Below the pieces are notes generated by a model that saw nothing but the letters and a program-made list of their open reading frames with translations, had not been told where the DNA came from and searched no databases. From Nesterenkonia sp. E16_10 (lineage in GTDB: Bacteria; Actinomycetota; Actinomycetes; Actinomycetales; Micrococcaceae), in contig NZ_JADPSA010000013.1 of NCBI RefSeq assembly GCF_017347085.1, forward strand, positions 49,795 through 113,794: 64,000 nucleotides of DNA, read 5' to 3'. Shown here one piece after another: positions 61,862-64,000 of this stretch; within the stretch, counting starts at the first letter, position 1, and the number at the start of each line of letters is the position of its first letter. The position numbers were made by a program, and so were the translations under genes.

Positions 61862-63364
61862 TCAGATGCCGCTGGCAAGGACGATCGGCTGCCAGACCAG
61901 GATGAAGACCGAGATCAGGCTCAGCGCGATGATGTTCATCCAGAAGCCGGCCTTGACCATGTCGTCCATGTCCAGGTATTCCGAGGAGAACACGGCGGCG
62001 TTAGGAGGTGTGGAGATCGGAAGCATGAACGCGCAGCTGGAGGTCAGCGCGACCAGCGCCATGATCGCGAAGGGATCCACCCCCATGCCCAGGGCGAGCC
62101 CCACGCTGACCGGAATCAGCATGTTCGAGACGGCGGTATTGGACATGACCTCGGTCATGAAGAGCACGATCGCTCCCAGCACGACCACGATGAGGACGTA
62201 GGGCAGCACGTCGAGCCCACCGAGGATCTCACCGAACCACGGGGTGAGGTCGGAATCGTCGAAGGCCGCCGCGAGGGAGAGTCCACCTCCGAACAGCAGC
62301 AGGATGCCCCAGGGCAGGGCCTGCATGTCCTTCCACACCAGGATCCCGCCGCGCTTTCCATCCTCGTCGGTAGCCCGGGCGCGCAGCAGGAACATCGCGG
62401 TGGCACCGATCATGGAGATCGTGGTGTCTGTGAGCGGGATCCCCCATTCCTCGGGGATGAATCCGACGGTCATCCACATCGCGCCGACGAACCCGAAGAT
62501 GGCCAGCACCGTCTTCTCCTCATAAGACATCGGACCCAGCTCCCGCAGCTGGTCCCGAGCGAAGTCTGGTGAGATCTCGGCCTGGGAGACGAGCCGGAAC
62601 TGGACCTTGGAGAGGTAGAAGTAGAGCACCACCAGGAGCACCAGGGTCAGCGGAGCCGCGAAGACGAACCACTGCGCGAAGCTGACCGTGATGTCGAAGT
62701 GCAGCGAGGCCTGGGCGGCGAAGACCGCATTGGGGACCGAACCGATCAGGGTCGCCAGGCCGCCGATCGAGGCGGCGTAGGCGATGGACAGCAGCAGCCC
62801 CTTGGCGAACTTTTTCAGTCCTTCGTCATCGAAGAATCGCTTTTCCTTGACCTCTTCGATCAGCGCCAGGCCGATGGGCAGCATCATCAGGGCTGTGGCG
62901 GCGTTAGAGATCCACATCGACAATCCGGCGGTCGCGAGGATCACGCCGAGCATCAGGCGGTTGCCCTTCGTGCCGACCATCCGGATGATGGTCATCGCGA
63001 TCCGCTTGTGCAGGTTCCACTTCTGGATCGCCAGGGCGATGGTGAAGCCGCCCATGTACATGAAGACGATCGGGTTCGCATAGGCCATAGCGGCCGTCTC
63101 TTCGTCGGTCCCGCCGGTCATCGGCAGCAGGAAGAGCGGCAGCAGCGAGGTCGCCGGGATCGGCAGCGCCTCGGTGATCCACCAGGAGGCGACCCACAGC
63201 GTCACCGCGAGCACGGCCCTGGGAGCGTCGTCGAGACCGGTGATCGCCGGGACGAAGTAGATCAGCGCGAAGAGCGCCGGGCCCAGCACCAGGCCTACTC
63301 GCCGTCGGCTCAGCAGCCGCGTCCGTTCCGCTGGCCTCACATCGGTCTTCGCGTTGGTCTCCAT
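61862..63364 (-). CDS. SLC13/DASS-family anion symporter
   Basis: 500 residues with about 11 transmembrane segments. ASWWITEALPIPATSLLPLF, LSMWISNAATALMMLPIGLA (first SN motif; Asn-Ala in place of Asn-Thr), TEVMSNTAVSNMLIPVSVGL (second SNT) and AFMLPISTPPNAAVFSSEYL (hairpin) define the family. It should import di- or tricarboxylates with Na+. It is related to the protein at 53333-54994 but diverged. The gene lies exactly between 168-bp copies of the neighbouring aminotransferase 3' end, indicating insertion or duplication at that site. Confidence 0.9.
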   Translation of the reverse strand: METNAKTDVRPAERTRLLSRRRVGLVLGPALFALIYFVPAITGLDDAPRAVLAVTLWVASWWITEALPIPATSLLPLFLLPMTGGTDEETAAMAYANPIVFMYMGGFTIALAIQKWNLHKRIAMTIIRMVGTKGNRLMLGVILATAGLSMWISNAATALMMLPIGLALIEEVKEKRFFDDEGLKKFAKGLLLSIAYAASIGGLATLIGSVPNAVFAAQASLHFDITVSFAQWFVFAAPLTLVLLVVLYFYLSKVQFRLVSQAEISPDFARDQLRELGPMSYEEKTVLAIFGFVGAMWMTVGFIPEEWGIPLTDTTISMIGATAMFLLRARATDEDGKRGGILVWKDMQALPWGILLLFGGGLSLAAAFDDSDLTPWFGEILGGLDVLPYVLIVVVLGAIVLFMTEVMSNTAVSNMLIPVSVGLALGMGVDPFAIMALVALTSSCAFMLPISTPPNAAVFSSEYLDMDDMVKAGFWMNIIALSLISVFILVWQPIVLASGI

Positions 63365-63447
63365 GAGGGCAGAGTGTTCCAGACCACAGAGCCCGACTCC
63401 AATTCAGGCCCCGGAGTCCAGCGCCAGCGAGCGGGCCAGCGCCCGCG

Positions 63448-63615
63448 GAACCGCTCAGGCGCGCAGTGCGGCGTCGCGGTAGTCCGCGAGGAACTCGGCG
63501 ATCCCGGCGATCGCGTGTTCGAGGTCTTCCACCCCGGGCAGGGTGACCAGCCGGAAGTGGTTGTCGTCGATCCAGTTGAACGCCCGTCCGTGAGAGACCA
63601 GGATCTTCTGCTGAC
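63448..63615 (-). repeat. 168-bp direct repeat B: 3' end of intact aminotransferase
   Basis: Partner of the repeat at 61652-61819, in the same orientation. Here the repeat continues into the full aminotransferase reading frame, so this is the original copy in coding terms. Confidence 0.92.
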
Positions 63616-64000
63616 GCAGCAGCTCGATGACGAACTTCTCGTCGTTCTCGATCGGATAGATCTCTGGATCCAGCCGCGGGAAGAGATACAGCGCGCCGTC
63701 GGCCTGGTGGACCTTCACTCCCTCGATCTCGCGCAGCAGCCGGTAGGCCGTCTCCCGCTGCTCGAAGAGCCGCCCACCCGGGTCGATCAGGTCCTGGATG
63801 GACTGATGCCCGCCCAGGGCGGCCTGGATGGCGTGCTGGGCCGGGACGTTCGCGCACATGCGCATGTTCATCAGGAGGGTCAGGCCCTCCATGTAGTTCT
63901 TCGCCCGATGGGTGGGTCCGGAGACGTAGATCCAGCCCGAGCGGAAGCCGGCCACCCGCCAGGTCTTGGAGAGCCCGGAGAAGGTGATCGTGAAGACGTC
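63455..64000 (-). CDS. Class I/II aminotransferase (AlaA-like), C-terminal part
   Basis: The minus-strand frame runs off the window; about 181 C-terminal residues are seen. FSGLSKTWRVAGFRSGW holds the PLP lysine (SKT-x-RVAGFR.GW), as in the alanine transaminase AlaA. LTLLMNMRMCANVPAQHAIQ, ALGGHQSIQDLIDPGGRLFE, KVHQADGALYLFPRLDPEIY and ILVSHGRAFNWIDDNHFRLV (substrate-binding Arg in FRLV) complete the fold. It probably interconverts alanine/pyruvate and glutamate/2-oxoglutarate. Its last 168 bp recur at 61652. Confidence 0.9.
   Translation of the reverse strand, partial: DVFTITFSGLSKTWRVAGFRSGWIYVSGPTHRAKNYMEGLTLLMNMRMCANVPAQHAIQAALGGHQSIQDLIDPGGRLFEQRETAYRLLREIEGVKVHQADGALYLFPRLDPEIYPIENDEKFVIELLRQQKILVSHGRAFNWIDDNHFRLVTLPGVEDLEHAIAGIAEFLADYRDAALRA

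Noticed and set aside
53333..63364. The two SLC13 genes considered as a recent duplication
   Set aside because: They share family motifs but differ in the first SNT motif (SNA in the second), N-terminal length and most residues, so they are older paralogues.

Overview
The window reads as chromosome of a high-GC Gram-positive actinobacterium, most likely of the Micrococcaceae and possibly Nesterenkonia-like. Pointers are the high GC content, Lsr2, the Rv2133c-Rv2135c-type trio, a SCO1664-family protein, a mycothiol-type DinB-like protein, and a choline/glycine-betaine gene set typical of a salt-tolerant organism. The genus is an inference. I found no rRNA, tRNA or CRISPR array.

Layout. 1-12.5 kb: ordinary metabolic genes. 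A tight five-gene minus-strand operon (7929 to 2733) runs glycosyltransferase, EEP nuclease/phosphatase, DUF2238-like membrane protein, FAD oxidoreductase, and a PhrB-like photolyase that has lost every Fe-S cysteine ligand. Then come DUF2071, a UGT-like glycosyltransferase, ArfB and an N5-(carboxyethyl)ornithine-synthase-like dehydrogenase. 12.5-17.1 kb: a regulator-rich stretch with many gene remnants (GlxA-type regulator, SDR, GNAT, histidine phosphatase). The GNAT and phosphatase remnants are decayed paralogues of intact genes at 28-30 kb, in the same order and orientation. 17.1-21.3 kb: a GntR regulator, a perfect 14-bp palindrome, ACC deaminase and a large AceE/MdeB-like E1 dehydrogenase. 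This looks like a complete route from ACC through 2-oxobutyrate towards propionyl-CoA. 21.3-32.6 kb: an accessory stretch of small genes (GNAT, DUF6176, methyltransferase, PspC, IS481 remnant, acidic lipoprotein, Lsr2, orphan FtsK-gamma domain, MazG-like) followed by the phosphatase/DUF3090/SCO1664 trio. 32.6-36.2 kb: a UbiA prenyltransferase and a CrtI-type desaturase overlap by four bases (carotenoid modification), followed by a saccharopine-dehydrogenase-like protein.

36.25-44.45 kb is the most interesting region. It holds three small, integrase-less cassettes stacked behind the 3' end of ychF: AbiEi/AbiEii; a lone Ser/Thr kinase; and two tandem DUF262 (GmrSD-type) proteins. Cassette borders carry copies of the last ychF codons. 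The peptide VEFRFNV followed by a stop is encoded at 36251, 38382 and in ychF itself (44453) with synonymous differences, and a degenerate copy lies at 40189. I read this as a tandem array of defence cassettes using the ychF 3' end as attachment site.

45.8-51 kb: BCCT transporter, betaine-aldehyde dehydrogenase and choline dehydrogenase in one operon. The choline dehydrogenase lacks the glycine-rich FAD-binding loop because of an apparent small in-frame deletion. 51-64 kb: housekeeping and transport genes (histidine phosphatase, rmuC, two SLC13 permeases, MFS, TauE/SafE, ispH, xseA/xseB, VOC protein, aminotransferase). The second SLC13 gene lies between two 168-bp direct repeats of the aminotransferase 3' end.
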